Source: Holophagaceae bacterium
GTDB lineage: Bacteria; Acidobacteriota; Holophagae; Holophagales; Holophagaceae
DNA length: 64,000 bases
NCBI GenBank assembly: GCA_023257195.1
Contig: JALRCU010000032.1
Location: forward strand, 1 to 64,000
Direction: 5' to 3'
Part shown: positions 27,431 to 37,477 of the stretch, one piece after another
How positions within the stretch are numbered: the stretch's first letter is position 1
Layout of the letters: each line of letters starts with the position of its first letter
Position numbers and translations under genes: made by a program
The notes under the pieces: model-generated
Database searches by the model: none
Seen by the model: only the letters and a program-made list of their open reading frames with translations
Told to the model about the DNA's origin: nothing

Positions 27431-29470
27431 CTAGAAAGCAAGCGTACGGCGAATTGTCTTGAGTACCTTCTCGGTATCAGGAAGCACTGCTCTCTCAAGA
27501 ATTCGATTGAAACCAACCGGGGTGAATTCACTTCCCACGCGTTCAATTGGTGCATCAAGCCAAATGAACGCTTTGGATGCAATTAAAGCAGCAAGTTCTC
27601 CCCCGAAACCTCCAAAGACTTTATCTTCGTGGGCAATGACTACACGATGGGTCTTTTGGATCGATTGCAGAATTGTTTCCTCATCTAAAGGTGACAAACT
27701 CCGAAGATCAACCACCTCAATTGAATACCCTTCTGTTTCAAGGACCTTAGCGGCTTCAAGAGCAAAATGAACAGGTGAACCATAAGCAAGTATGGTTAAA
27801 TCGTCTCCGGACCTACGAATTTTAGCTTTTCCAAAAGGAACAGCGAAGTTATCTGGGACAGGGGCATAGGCTAGTTTTGAATTGTAGAGAAATTTAGGCT
27901 CAAGGTACAGAGTTGGGCCTTTGGATCGGATAGCGGTTCTCAGCAAGCCGGCTGCGTCGTCGGCAAAGGCAGGTACAACCACTCGAATACCCGGCAAAGT
28001 GGTCAGCCAACCTTCAACATTTTGAGAATGATAAAGACCACCGCCGATGTAGCCACCACTCGCTAGGCGAATCGTGACGTTAGGTGAGAACTGTCCATTG
28101 GTTCTCCAATATTCATGACTCATCTCGACGATCTGCTCAGCTCCTGGCCAAATATAATCAGCAAATTCAGCGCCTTCCACCACAATACGTATTTCTTGTT
28201 TGAAACGACTAAATCCATTAGCGGTCCCTACAATAAAATCTTCAGCTATGGGTGCATTGAAAACTCTTTTAATGCCAAATTCTTGTTGCATACCCTTAGA
28301 TACATTAAAAATACCGCCTTTATCTTGATTGGCCATATCTTGCCCCCAAATATAGGTATCAGGGTTAGCCCGAAACTCTTCTTTGAGTGTCTGATTAAGA
28401 GCTTGGATCATGCTGATAGGGTCCCTCGATGACAAATGATCTCCAGTGGGATATTCAGAAGAGACCCAACTCTCTGGGCAAACGAATGTAAAGATTGATT
28501 GAGGATCGGGATTAGGAGCCTTCATTGCTCGATCGTGTGCCTCATTATGTTGATGTAGGTTGGCCACTTCGATAGATTGTAGTGCTGACTCAGAGATGCC
28601 TTGGTCTAAACAAAATTTTCTAAATTTAGGAAGCGGATCGGAGTGTTTAGCTTCAGCTAGTTCTTCTCTCGATCGATAGAGTTCATGACGATCCGAGTTA
28701 GAATGCGAACCAATCCGAACACAATGTGCATAAACCATGGCAGGACCTCGACCTGATCGTACGTACTCGATGGCTAAGTCTAGGGCTTCTTTTGAATTTA
28801 CTGGGTCTAAACCGTCACATTTTTTAATAAAAAGATTAAGAAGACCTGAAAAATTATCTGAGAGATCAATATTCGCAGACTGATCTTTTTTAGGGACAGA
28901 AATACCATAGCCATTGTCTTGCACAACAAAGATTACTGGGAGTTTTTCTCGATCTGCCCCAATGATTGCTTCATAACAATAACCTTCTGAGAGACTTGAT
29001 TCACCCTGACTGCAGAAAACGAGGGCATCTGAGTCGTAATTTTTAACTGCACGAGCTAGTCCTGTTGCATGCTGAGCATGATTGCCCGTTAGGCTTGAGA
29101 CATTTTGAATTCCAATAGAGGGTTTAGCGAAATGATTGCTCATATGGCGTCCCCCACTAGCCGAATCGGTTGCTTTAGAGATTCCATTCAGGATGATTTC
29201 TTCAGGTGTTAGTCCAGCGGCAAGGCAAGTGGTCAGATCTCGATAGTAAGGAAAAAGAAAGTCTTGGCCAGGACGAAAGGAAAGCCCCAGAGCCAACTGG
29301 ATACCATCGTGGCCAGCGCAAGGGGCATGATACGACCAGCCGATGGCCTGTTTGAGATAATTGGGAGCTTTGTCATCGAGGACGCGACCCATATGCATGA
29401 GCTCATACCAACGAATTAATTCGTCTTGGGACAAGACCTTAGGATTTTTTTGAGATTTTCCTTTTGGCAA
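27431..29470 (-). CDS. 2-oxoacid dehydrogenase E1, fused alpha and beta subunits (copy 1)
   Basis: The 679-residue protein joins an alpha-like half (GHDGIQLALGL, PYYRDLTTCLAAG, SASGGRHMSNHF, then LPVIFVVQDNGYGISVPK) to a beta-like half ([51 protein letters not shown]). This order matches branched-chain or pyruvate-type E1 enzymes that use thiamine diphosphate. The Mg2+/ThDP motif normally reads GDG; here it is GES in FCSQGESSLSEG, while the downstream DNG Asn is kept. The start is TTG 29470, supported by GGAG 5-7 nt upstream. No E2 or E3 gene is nearby. A paralogue lies at 37474-39597. The preferred 2-oxoacid is not evident. Confidence 0.9.
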   Translation of the reverse strand: MPKGKSQKNPKVLSQDELIRWYELMHMGRVLDDKAPNYLKQAIGWSYHAPCAGHDGIQLALGLSFRPGQDFLFPYYRDLTTCLAAGLTPEEIILNGISKATDSASGGRHMSNHFAKPSIGIQNVSSLTGNHAQHATGLARAVKNYDSDALVFCSQGESSLSEGYCYEAIIGADREKLPVIFVVQDNGYGISVPKKDQSANIDLSDNFSGLLNLFIKKCDGLDPVNSKEALDLAIEYVRSGRGPAMVYAHCVRIGSHSNSDRHELYRSREELAEAKHSDPLPKFRKFCLDQGISESALQSIEVANLHQHNEAHDRAMKAPNPDPQSIFTFVCPESWVSSEYPTGDHLSSRDPISMIQALNQTLKEEFRANPDTYIWGQDMANQDKGGIFNVSKGMQQEFGIKRVFNAPIAEDFIVGTANGFSRFKQEIRIVVEGAEFADYIWPGAEQIVEMSHEYWRTNGQFSPNVTIRLASGGYIGGGLYHSQNVEGWLTTLPGIRVVVPAFADDAAGLLRTAIRSKGPTLYLEPKFLYNSKLAYAPVPDNFAVPFGKAKIRRSGDDLTILAYGSPVHFALEAAKVLETEGYSIEVVDLRSLSPLDEETILQSIQKTHRVVIAHEDKVFGGFGGELAALIASKAFIWLDAPIERVGSEFTPVGFNRILERAVLPDTEKVLKTIRRTLAF

Positions 29471-29557
29471 GGGATCTCCATAAAAAATAGAATTTAGCTG
29501 GAACGAAATTCTATTATCTCACCGAAGGGAACTCTGAATAAACCCTTGATGTATTTA

Positions 29558-30115
29558 CTAGTAAGAAATGACTCGAAGAGACGGGTCGATTTCAGACTGA
29601 AGGAGGCCTTCAATAAAGCGAAGGGTGCCTGACGTCGATGAAGGACATGATCCACATGCCCCGTGATAACTAATTTGCAGAGTCTGGCCATCAAAGGAGA
29701 TGACCTCTAGGCCGCCGCCATCTCCTGCTAAACCCGGCCGAATCTTTTCATCCAACAATCGATGAATAAGTTTAAGTTTTTCGTCAGTCGCTGTATCCGT
29801 CACTGAATCTTTAACATTACCTACCTGTTCAGGTTCGAGTTTAAGACCTTCAAGAATTTCGCAGATGGAATCGATCAGACCGCTCCACTCCGCCCTAGCA
29901 TCTTTGTTGACTGTCACGAATCGATCCATATAAAAAACACTCGTCACACTTCCTAGGGCAAAGACGGCACTCGCTAGGGGATCCCCGACTGAAGATGCAA
30001 AATCCTTAAAGCTCCGCGTTCCTGATTTAAGGATTGCAGGTTGAACAATAAATTTAAGCGCATCGGGATTGGGCGTAGGCTCTATGTTGATGACTTTAAG
30101 CAAAGCAATCTCCAA
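29558..30115 (-). CDS. Nfu/NifU-type iron-sulfur carrier protein
   Basis: The 185-residue frame has an Nfu_N domain beginning INIEPTPNPDALKFIV and a C-terminal NifU-like domain with LAGDGGGLEVISFDG and GACGSCPSST, the CxxC that binds a shared cluster. It carries [4Fe-4S] clusters to target enzymes. IspG and PurF in this window are such enzymes. The exact start is unsure: TTG 30115 or, better, TTG 30103, which has GGAG about 7 nt upstream and gives 181 residues. It sits just upstream of the first E1 gene on the same strand, 87 bp away. Confidence 0.92.
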   Translation of the reverse strand: MEIALLKVINIEPTPNPDALKFIVQPAILKSGTRSFKDFASSVGDPLASAVFALGSVTSVFYMDRFVTVNKDARAEWSGLIDSICEILEGLKLEPEQVGNVKDSVTDTATDEKLKLIHRLLDEKIRPGLAGDGGGLEVISFDGQTLQISYHGACGSCPSSTSGTLRFIEGLLQSEIDPSLRVISY

Positions 30116-30166
30116 CTCTCAGATTAACGCTTATATTCATTTTTTTAAGGCTAGATAATTTGTGAC

Positions 30167-30198
30167 AAAAAAAGAGGGCCCATAGGCCCTCTTTTTTT
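30167..30198. terminator. Bidirectional rho-independent terminator after the M13 peptidase gene
   Basis: A 14-bp perfect stem with a CATA loop, AAAAAAAGAGGGCC (30167-30180) with its complement (30185-30198), has A- and T-runs at both ends. It ends minus-strand transcription from the M13 gene and isolates the Nfu gene. Confidence 0.93.
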
Positions 30199-30212
30199 GA
30201 TTCAAGGCTCTT

Positions 30213-32225
30213 CTACCAAATTGAAGGACGTACTTTTTCATCTCGAATCATGGCGGCTGGAGCCTTGCAAGCAAAAGCTTCATAGAACTGAGGTAGATTA
30301 CTCATAGGACCAATGACTCGAAATTCACCTGGGCTATGAGGATCAGTCTTAAGTTGCTGAAAGAGAGCTTCTTCTCGTTGCAGTTGGCGCCAAATCACAG
30401 CCCCACCAATGAAAAAGCGTTGCTCGCCCGTAAAACCATCAATCACGGGTGAAGGTTTTCCTTTCAAACTCATTTTCCATGCAGCATAAGCAATCTTCAT
30501 GCCACCCAGATCTGCAATGTTCTCACCTAAGGTTAATTTTCCATTGACACGCTCGCCTTTGATCGGTTCGTAGGCATCAAATTGTTTGACCACGAGATCG
30601 GTTCGGTAATCATAGGCTTTTCTGTCTTCGGGCGTCCACCAATTTACCAAATTACCTTCCCCATCATATTTTGAACCGCTATCGTCAAATCCATGAGTAA
30701 TTTCATGTCCAATGACCCAACCAATTGCGCCATAGTTGACCGCATCGTCAGCTTCAGGATCAAAAAAGGGTTTTTGTAATATACCTGCTGGAAAGAGGAT
30801 GTCGTTGAGCGAGGGACTATAGCGAGCATTGACGGTCGGAGGTGTCATGCTCCATTCGTCTTTATTGGGACTTTGACCTAATTTAGCAATATTCTCTTTA
30901 AGTCTCATTTCGCTATGACGTCGTAAATTACCGTAATAATCATCGCGCTTAATGTCAAAGTCATGTACTTCCCACTTATCTGGATACCCTATTTTGACGC
31001 CGAAGGCATCGAGTTTTGCAATGGCTTTTTGTTTCGTCTCGGGACCCATCCATTCGAGCTTGTTGATGGAATCTTTCAATGCTAAACGGAGATTCTTCAC
31101 CATTTCAATCATCTTCGTCTTGGCAACTGGGCTAAACGCACGAGCAACGTAGAGTTGGCCGAATTCATTAGGGAGAATATTATCGACTACGGAAAGCATG
31201 CGTTTGTCACGGCTCTCCTGAATCTCAACTCCACTAAGGACTTTGCTAAACGCAAATGCTTGATCGCCGAAGGCTTTATTTAATGCTCCTGCTGAACCGT
31301 TGATAACATGCCATTGGAGATAAACTTTCCAATCTTCTGTAGAATATTGTTCACTTAGGGTAGAAAACGATTTAAAAAAATTAGGTTGCACCACATTGAG
31401 ATCTTCAATTTTTGAAACTCCACGACCACTCATGTACGTTACCCAATCGAACCCAGGATTCTCATCTTGAAATTTTTGAGGGGTACGCGGATTATAACGC
31501 TTATTAGGATCTCGCATTTCTGTTCGATCCATTTGAAATTCAGCTAATTTAGTCTCTATAGTCATAACCACTTGAGCGTTTTTAGTGGCTTGAGTTGTGT
31601 CAAAACCGGCTAGTTCAAACATTCGAGCGACATGAGGGACGTACTTATTTCGAATATTCTTGGATCTTAAGTCGTCTTTCAGATAAAAATCTCGATCCGG
31701 TAAGGTGGTACCGCCTTGACTAAAAAAGACCATGTGGCGTTTACTATTTTTCTGATCTACGCCTACACCCATTGAGAAACCCCCCGCAAATCCTCGGCGA
31801 TGGAGTTCAGCTAAGAGCTTTGGAAGATCTGCTTGGTTTTTGAGTGAGCTGGCCAAAGCCAAATAAGGCTTTATGGGTTCAATCCCTTTTTTTTCCAGGA
31901 GCTCCGTGTTCATGGCACTGGCATAAAAATCATTGACTCGTTGTTCAGGACTTCCTGGCTTAAGTGATTTCGCAGCCGCTAGATCTTTCACGATCGACAT
32001 TAGAACGACACGGTTGGAATCAGCGAGTTGATTAAAGCTTCCCCAACGAGCTTTGTCAGCAGGAAGGGTTTGGCTCTTAAGCCACCCGCCATTAGCGTAT
32101 TGATAGAAGTTTTCACAGGGCTGAACAGTGAGATCCATATCTTTTACGTTAAAACCCAATTTACCCTGAGCGAGAAGGCACGTTGAGATTAAAGTTAGCG
32201 ATAACCATTGAGCGGGGCGGCGCAT
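30213..32225 (-). CDS. Secreted M13-family metallopeptidase (neprilysin/PepO-like)
   Basis: The 670-residue protein has a signal peptide ending CLLAQ and the M13 catalytic features: GHEITHGFDDSG (HExxH near residue 505) and the third zinc ligand with support in GENIADLGG. NARYSPSLNDILFPAGILQKP is the substrate-binding NAY/F-type region, and the protein ends in the family's W (KVRPSIW). It cleaves small peptides outside the cytoplasm. ATG 32225 has GGAG about 6 nt upstream. Full-length, with a strong terminator behind it. Confidence 0.96.
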   Translation of the reverse strand: MRRPAQWLSLTLISTCLLAQGKLGFNVKDMDLTVQPCENFYQYANGGWLKSQTLPADKARWGSFNQLADSNRVVLMSIVKDLAAAKSLKPGSPEQRVNDFYASAMNTELLEKKGIEPIKPYLALASSLKNQADLPKLLAELHRRGFAGGFSMGVGVDQKNSKRHMVFFSQGGTTLPDRDFYLKDDLRSKNIRNKYVPHVARMFELAGFDTTQATKNAQVVMTIETKLAEFQMDRTEMRDPNKRYNPRTPQKFQDENPGFDWVTYMSGRGVSKIEDLNVVQPNFFKSFSTLSEQYSTEDWKVYLQWHVINGSAGALNKAFGDQAFAFSKVLSGVEIQESRDKRMLSVVDNILPNEFGQLYVARAFSPVAKTKMIEMVKNLRLALKDSINKLEWMGPETKQKAIAKLDAFGVKIGYPDKWEVHDFDIKRDDYYGNLRRHSEMRLKENIAKLGQSPNKDEWSMTPPTVNARYSPSLNDILFPAGILQKPFFDPEADDAVNYGAIGWVIGHEITHGFDDSGSKYDGEGNLVNWWTPEDRKAYDYRTDLVVKQFDAYEPIKGERVNGKLTLGENIADLGGMKIAYAAWKMSLKGKPSPVIDGFTGEQRFFIGGAVIWRQLQREEALFQQLKTDPHSPGEFRVIGPMSNLPQFYEAFACKAPAAMIRDEKVRPSIW

Positions 32226-32277
32226 GAGAACTCCTATTTAGTTTTGAGGATTTATTCTATCCATGCTTCTAGACAAT

Positions 32278-35200
32278 CTAGTCATTACTTTTTGAGTCCT
32301 TTTGCGTCTTTTTCCAAGACTTTAGCAGACCAATGAGCATGGTAATAGTTTCACTCATGCTGCTTTTTGAGGGCATACTAATGCTACCGTCTAAATGGAA
32401 TTGAGTTCCGGCGATGCGAGTGGTCATTTCAATAATCTTAGGAATATTAATGGGAGCTGAGGGTGAAATTTTTATAAAAACGTCATTACGTTTAGTAATT
32501 ATTTGATGAATACCAAGTTTCTGTGCCCACAGTTTAAGTTTAGTTTTTTCGAAAAACTCAAGGGTGTCTTTATCATCCGGAGAGATCGCTCCGAAACGAT
32601 CCTCAAGTTCTTCACGATAGGTCTCGAGATCGGCTAACTCCTTTAGCCGAGAAATGCGTTTATAAATTACCAGTCGATCTGCTGAGTGGTCAATCCATTT
32701 AGGGGCAATTTGGGATTTTCCTAATTCGATATGCACATCATTTATAGCCGGGAGATGACCTTGCAAGTCTTGGATAGATTCCTCAAGCATTTTCATATAC
32801 AGTTCGTACCCGATGGCACCAATATGGCCACTCTGTTCAGCCCCCAGAATATTTCCGGCTCCTCTCAATTCAAGATCAAGAGCCGCAATCCTGAATCCGG
32901 ACCCAAGCTCTGAGAAATCTTCGAGGGCTTGAAGTCTTTTTCGAGCATCATCAGTAATCTCACTTTGAGAGGGAATCATTAGATAAGCAAACGCAGGAAC
33001 ATCACTACGGCCCACTCGCCCTCGGAGTTGATAAAGTTGAGATAGACCAAATAAATCAGCGCGATGAACGATCAGAGTGTTAGCGTTTGGGATATCGAGT
33101 CCGTTTTCAATAATTGTTGTAGAAACGAGAACATTCACCCTGCCTTCCATGAAATCAAGCATAACTTTTTCTAAGTCCTGCTCGGGTAATTGACCATGTC
33201 CGATGCCCATTTTCGCCTCGGGGACTAATTCCTGAATACGGGCTGCCATTGATTCAATACTCTCTACGCGATTGTGAACAAAAAATACTTGGCCTTTTCT
33301 TTTTAATTCAAAATGAATCGCTGACTGAATCATTTCATCACTCCAAGGGGTGACAATGGTCTCGATTGCCAGCCGATTCTTAGGTGGAGTTTCGATCAAA
33401 CTAATTTCTCTTAGGCCTGTCAAACTCATGTGAAGACTTCGTGGTATGGGTGTTGCACTCATCGATAATTGATCTACATTAACTCGAAGTTTTTTCAATT
33501 TTTCTTTATGACTCACTCCAAACCGTTGTTCTTCATCAATAATCACCAGGCCTAATTCAGCAAATTGAATCCCCTTACCCAAAACCTGGTGGGTGCCGAT
33601 TAGAATATCGACAGTACCCTTCTCTAGATCATCTCGGATTTGATTCATTTTAGATTTTTCTACGAAACGGTTCATCATTTCAATACGAATGGGAAATGCT
33701 GCAAAACGTTCTTTTAGATTTCGATAATGCTGAAAACACAGAACAGTCGTCGGACAAAGAAATGCAACCTGCTTACCACCAAAAACCACTTTAGCTGCAG
33801 CCCGCATAGCAACTTCAGTCTTCCCAAAGCCCACGTCTCCTACCAGGAGCCGGTCCATAGGCTTACTGCTTTCCAAATCTGATTTAATTGTTTCCCAAGA
33901 TTCAATTTGATCCCGCGTGGGCTCAAAAGGAAAGCTTAATTCAAACTCAGCCATCTCGGGCCCATCAACAGGAAAGGCATACCCTACTTGTTGCTGCCTC
34001 TTAGCATAAAGTTTTAATAATTCCTCAGAGAGATCCCGAATAGCTTTTTTAGAGCGGCGCTTAACTTTTGCCCAATGTGTACTTCCTAATTTATCAAATC
34101 TAGGTTGCGCACCTTCCGCCGAACTATATCGTTGCAATAAGTCGGCTCGTTCTAGACTGACATCAAGATACGCGCCGTCAGCATAACGTAGGCGAACTAC
34201 GTCATGATTCTCACCACCGGCCTCGATAGTAACAAATCCGATGAATTCTCCGATTCCGTGATCTAAATGCACTACGGGATCACCTACTTTTAAGTCCGAT
34301 AAATCACTGAGAAAAGCATGTGTACGCGATCGCTGACTCGGAAGGTATATCTTCTTGCGTCCGAATGCTTCCCACTCAGTAATGAAGACACATTGATACG
34401 CATGGAGGATAAATCCCCCACTTAAATCACATTGAACTGCTTGAGGCATTCCCTCCGAAAAGTTCTCTCGATAGTCCTCGATGAGATCCTGGAAACGTCT
34501 CGTAGTTCCCTCGGTGGCTCCACACCAAAGTACTCGATACCCCCTATTGAGAAAATCTTCTGAAGTGTGGACAAGAGATTGAATATCTCCTTTGTGATCT
34601 CGGATTGATTCATATCCAAAATCTACGGAGGCTTCAACCTTCCACTCTGTAAGGATCCACATCGGTTCTGATGGGTCTATTGGGAAAAAGCGGTCGTCAT
34701 AATTAGGACAAATCACTCCGCCCTGCCTACGTTGTATTAAGGCCAACTCGATTTCATTTTTAAATGACTCAGCGATGGTAGAACACCATCGAGATTCAAG
34801 TTTAAGGCGATCAAAACCTACGAGCCAGCCATTTAGACTGGTAATCGGATGACCTAACAAGGGATAAAAAAGTTCTTCTCCAGAATAATGGCCATGTAAT
34901 TTCAATTTATTAATTCGATAGGCCAGATCATCACTAGGATCAATCGTGTTCTTTGCACAATGCTTCAAAGCATTCAGCATGGCTTCCACACTGCGATCAC
35001 CTTCGTATTTGGGGAAGAGAGTGAGCGTATTAATTTCAAGTGGAGTTCGCCGCTGACTCAGCACATCAAAATAATTCATGGACTCAATATCATCTCCATT
35101 CAATTCAATACGAATAGGTTGATCCTCTTGATGAGGCCAAATATCGAGAACTAGGCCACGAGAACTGAAATCACCAGGTTGTGCAATCAAGGGAGTGCGA

Positions 35201-35649
35201 CAATAGCCTAAACCTATGAGTTTTTCGAAGAGATAGTCACGATTTATCGAAGATTTCGATGAGATATGGACTTGTCGCATCAAAAACCAATCCAGATGAG
35301 GTATCTTTTCTCTCGACCCCATGGGTCCTGTGATTAAAATTTTGACTTTGTGGTTCATTAACGCAGCAAGACATTTCAACCGAGACTGCAGAATTATTCC
35401 TGGGGGTGAAATCTCACCAGCCACATAATCTATGAGACTCGGGAAAAAATAGATACCGATTGGTCCGAGTGTTTGTTGTAAGTCTTGAGCCAATATCTCT
35501 GCCTCTTGCTCAGAAGGAGCATCTACCCATAAAGGCTTTTTGAGATCCCAGGAAGCGATTAAGGTCGCCAAGGCAGAAGGAGAAGTCCAACGCAAACGAT
35601 CCCCTTTTGCGGGTGGTCGAGCATCAGAAATGAGCGTTGGTTTTGACAA
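32278..35649 (-). CDS. mfd: Transcription-repair coupling factor Mfd
   Basis: I start the gene at TTG 35649 (1123 residues). GAGG lies 6 nt upstream and the nitroreductase gene stops at 35664. The longer frame to 35802 would overlap that gene by 139 bp and adds a Pro/Lys/Arg-rich tail unlike Mfd. Domains in order: UvrB-like N-terminal module, RNA-polymerase-interacting domain (GDPVVHLDHGIGEFIGF), helicase with LLVGDVGFGKTEVAM and DEEQRFGV, motif VI QLRGRVGRSDVPAFAY, and the C-terminal TRCF domain. It removes stalled RNA polymerase and recruits UvrA. Confidence 0.97.
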   Translation of the reverse strand: MSKPTLISDARPPAKGDRLRWTSPSALATLIASWDLKKPLWVDAPSEQEAEILAQDLQQTLGPIGIYFFPSLIDYVAGEISPPGIILQSRLKCLAALMNHKVKILITGPMGSREKIPHLDWFLMRQVHISSKSSINRDYLFEKLIGLGYCRTPLIAQPGDFSSRGLVLDIWPHQEDQPIRIELNGDDIESMNYFDVLSQRRTPLEINTLTLFPKYEGDRSVEAMLNALKHCAKNTIDPSDDLAYRINKLKLHGHYSGEELFYPLLGHPITSLNGWLVGFDRLKLESRWCSTIAESFKNEIELALIQRRQGGVICPNYDDRFFPIDPSEPMWILTEWKVEASVDFGYESIRDHKGDIQSLVHTSEDFLNRGYRVLWCGATEGTTRRFQDLIEDYRENFSEGMPQAVQCDLSGGFILHAYQCVFITEWEAFGRKKIYLPSQRSRTHAFLSDLSDLKVGDPVVHLDHGIGEFIGFVTIEAGGENHDVVRLRYADGAYLDVSLERADLLQRYSSAEGAQPRFDKLGSTHWAKVKRRSKKAIRDLSEELLKLYAKRQQQVGYAFPVDGPEMAEFELSFPFEPTRDQIESWETIKSDLESSKPMDRLLVGDVGFGKTEVAMRAAAKVVFGGKQVAFLCPTTVLCFQHYRNLKERFAAFPIRIEMMNRFVEKSKMNQIRDDLEKGTVDILIGTHQVLGKGIQFAELGLVIIDEEQRFGVSHKEKLKKLRVNVDQLSMSATPIPRSLHMSLTGLREISLIETPPKNRLAIETIVTPWSDEMIQSAIHFELKRKGQVFFVHNRVESIESMAARIQELVPEAKMGIGHGQLPEQDLEKVMLDFMEGRVNVLVSTTIIENGLDIPNANTLIVHRADLFGLSQLYQLRGRVGRSDVPAFAYLMIPSQSEITDDARKRLQALEDFSELGSGFRIAALDLELRGAGNILGAEQSGHIGAIGYELYMKMLEESIQDLQGHLPAINDVHIELGKSQIAPKWIDHSADRLVIYKRISRLKELADLETYREELEDRFGAISPDDKDTLEFFEKTKLKLWAQKLGIHQIITKRNDVFIKISPSAPINIPKIIEMTTRIAGTQFHLDGSISMPSKSSMSETITMLIGLLKSWKKTQKDSKSND

Positions 35650-35655
35650 CCGAGA

Positions 35656-35659
35656 CCTC
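35656..35659 (-). promoter_or_regulatory. Ribosome site that sets the mfd start
   Basis: On the minus strand these bases read GAGG, 6 nt before TTG 35649. The site lies between the nitroreductase stop and the TTG, so it decides against the overlapping longer frame. Confidence 0.6.
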
Positions 35660-35663
35660 GGCT

Positions 35664-36365
35664 TTATATTTTTCGGAAAGTCCAGGTTCGGGGCATCAGA
35701 ATACGCTCCCACCAAAGGCCTTTTGCAGACCGCTTCCCTACCGCAAGGAACATGCACACTTCGGATTGGCTTCCAAGATTGAGAAGTTTTTTTGCTCGCC
35801 AAGGATCGAAACCCTCCATAGGGCAGGAATCGAAACCTTCAGCACGGAGTGCAAGCATCAGGGTAGCCGCAGCGAGTGCGGTTGATTTATGCGCCATGAC
35901 TCGAACATCGCTTTTAGTTTGTAAGCTTGGCATTGGTCTTACCAGAGATAGGATGCGGCCTACCCAGGGTTTCCAAAATCCTAAAAGATTAAAGGGGCCA
36001 TTGGTGTAGATCAATGGAATAATTCGAGTGTAGTATTTTCGAGTTGAAGTTCGCACTGAACCCCTACTCTCAAAAACCCGTAGGATTTCATTTCGATTTC
36101 TTTTCCAATGAGTCCAATGAGTCACGACGGCTAGGAGCACAGGAGCAGTTTTTACGGGTCCCTGATCTAGGCAAATATGATTTGCTACTTCTCTTTTTTG
36201 AGAATTTTCAATCCATACAAACTCCCATGGCTGTAAGTTACTCGAGCTAGGAGCTTTACAAGCGGCATCGATACATCTTTCTAGAACCTCAGTCGGAACA
36301 GGATCCGGAAGAAAATCACGTACCGTACGACGAGAGTTTACAACTTCATAAAAAAGATTTGGCAT
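35664..36365 (-). CDS. Nitroreductase-family FMN oxidoreductase
   Basis: The 233-residue protein opens SRRTVRDFLPDPVP and has APSSSNLQPWEFVW, the FMN-binding signature of nitroreductases, plus a central ALRAEGFDSCPMEGFD segment. Members reduce nitro compounds, quinones or flavins using NAD(P)H. The substrate is not evident. ATG 36365 has GGAG very close upstream. Its stop is 15 nt before the mfd start, so mfd is probably expressed from the same transcript. Confidence 0.92.
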   Translation of the reverse strand: MPNLFYEVVNSRRTVRDFLPDPVPTEVLERCIDAACKAPSSSNLQPWEFVWIENSQKREVANHICLDQGPVKTAPVLLAVVTHWTHWKRNRNEILRVFESRGSVRTSTRKYYTRIIPLIYTNGPFNLLGFWKPWVGRILSLVRPMPSLQTKSDVRVMAHKSTALAAATLMLALRAEGFDSCPMEGFDPWRAKKLLNLGSQSEVCMFLAVGKRSAKGLWWERILMPRTWTFRKI

Positions 36366-36447
36366 ATCTCCACTTTACCAAGTAATTAGTTAGAGCCCTA
36401 GAAAAGACGATTAAGTCATACTATTCTTAGAGAGTGGAGCTTGCATT

Positions 36448-36789
36448 ATGATTTCAAATATTTTTTATTTTGTTGTATCTTCCATACTTCTCTTTCAGGG
36501 TCTGCAACTCCTAGGTGAGAAGAAATCTCCTCTAGGGACCGTACCTGAAGAAGTAGGGCAGTCACTAGAACCTTCAGAGTGGGCAGGCGTCTTTCTCATT
36601 ACCTGGTCTTCTCTAGCAATCATCGTGGGACTCGTTGCTCTTCTTACTCATCAATTAGCCGGGGCCCTCCCCTTAATTAAAGCAGCCAACGGGTTTGTTT
36701 TACTTGTCTACAGTCTTTGGGTCGTCTTCAAGGGTCGCCAAGTCGATGTTCTCACTGCTCCAACTCCAAACGAGCATGACCATCACTAA
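36448..36789 (+). CDS. Small membrane protein with His-rich C-terminus
   Basis: The 113-residue protein has three predicted membrane helices (about 4-20, 46-66 and 74-92) and ends PNEHDHH, a likely metal-binding tail. I recognise no named family. ATG 36448 has GGAG 9 nt upstream. The last 14 bp overlap the start of the HMA-MauE gene, so the two are probably made together. A role in metal or redox handling at the membrane is plausible but unproven. Confidence 0.7.
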   Translation: MISNIFYFVVSSILLFQGLQLLGEKKSPLGTVPEEVGQSLEPSEWAGVFLITWSSLAIIVGLVALLTHQLAGALPLIKAANGFVLLVYSLWVVFKGRQVDVLTAPTPNEHDHH

Positions 36790-37477
36790 AAAAACGTTTC
36801 ACGTCTTGGGTATGCACTGCGACGCCTGTGTTCAGCGCATTCAACCCTTGGTTAGTTCGCTTGATCCTTTGGCCAAGGTATACCTTCAACCACCCAGCAT
36901 AGAAATTAGTTCAACTATATCCCTTGAACAAATTCGAAAAGCACTTATTGACCTTCATTCTTATCGCATACAAGAAGAACCAATTTCAGTCATCAATCAA
37001 TCTTTGAGAACATTCTTGCCACTGATTTTGATTTTTCTAGGGCTTTTGATTTTATGCGGCTGGGGTCAAGTTATCCATGGTTCATGGGATTTGACATTAG
37101 CCATGAGGCAATTCATGGCAGGATTTTTCATTATTTTTTCTTCTTTTAAATTGATTAATCTTCGTGGGTTCGTTGATTCATATCGATCCTATGATTTTCT
37201 TTCACAGCGCTTCCCTTTTTATGCTTGGAGTTATCCATTCATAGAACTAGGTCTGGGTATAGCTTACGCGTGGGGTAAGCAGTTTTTATGGCTGAATGTA
37301 TTCACTTTTTTTCTGATGCTTTTTTCCGCTATATCTGTCTACGGAGCTCTCAAATCCCATCGAAAAATTCCCTGTGCCTGCTTAGGTACAGTTATTAAAC
37401 TTCCGATGACATGGATTACATTTGTGGAAGACTTATTGATGGCGGTCATGGCCTTCGGGATGATTCTAAGTCACTAA
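36776..37477 (+). CDS. HMA metal-binding domain fused to a MauE/DoxX-type membrane domain
   Basis: From ATG 36776 the product is 233 residues; the longer frame from 36695 runs through the upstream gene and is not credible. Residues 8-70 are a heavy-metal-associated domain with GMHCDAC (Cys15, Cys18). Four membrane helices follow, ending in [19 protein letters not shown], the MauE-like signature with a Cys pair. MauE-type proteins work with thiol redox partners. The HMA domain suggests delivery or sensing of Cu+ or another soft metal. Such fusions exist in other phyla, but the physiology is poorly known. The stop overlaps the convergent E1 gene by 4 bp. Confidence 0.8.
   Translation: MTITKKTFHVLGMHCDACVQRIQPLVSSLDPLAKVYLQPPSIEISSTISLEQIRKALIDLHSYRIQEEPISVINQSLRTFLPLILIFLGLLILCGWGQVIHGSWDLTLAMRQFMAGFFIIFSSFKLINLRGFVDSYRSYDFLSQRFPFYAWSYPFIELGLGIAYAWGKQFLWLNVFTFFLMLFSAISVYGALKSHRKIPCACLGTVIKLPMTWITFVEDLLMAVMAFGMILSH

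Noticed and set aside
35650-35802. Extended mfd N-terminus
   Set aside because: It overlaps the nitroreductase gene and lacks Mfd-like sequence; a downstream TTG has a ribosome site.
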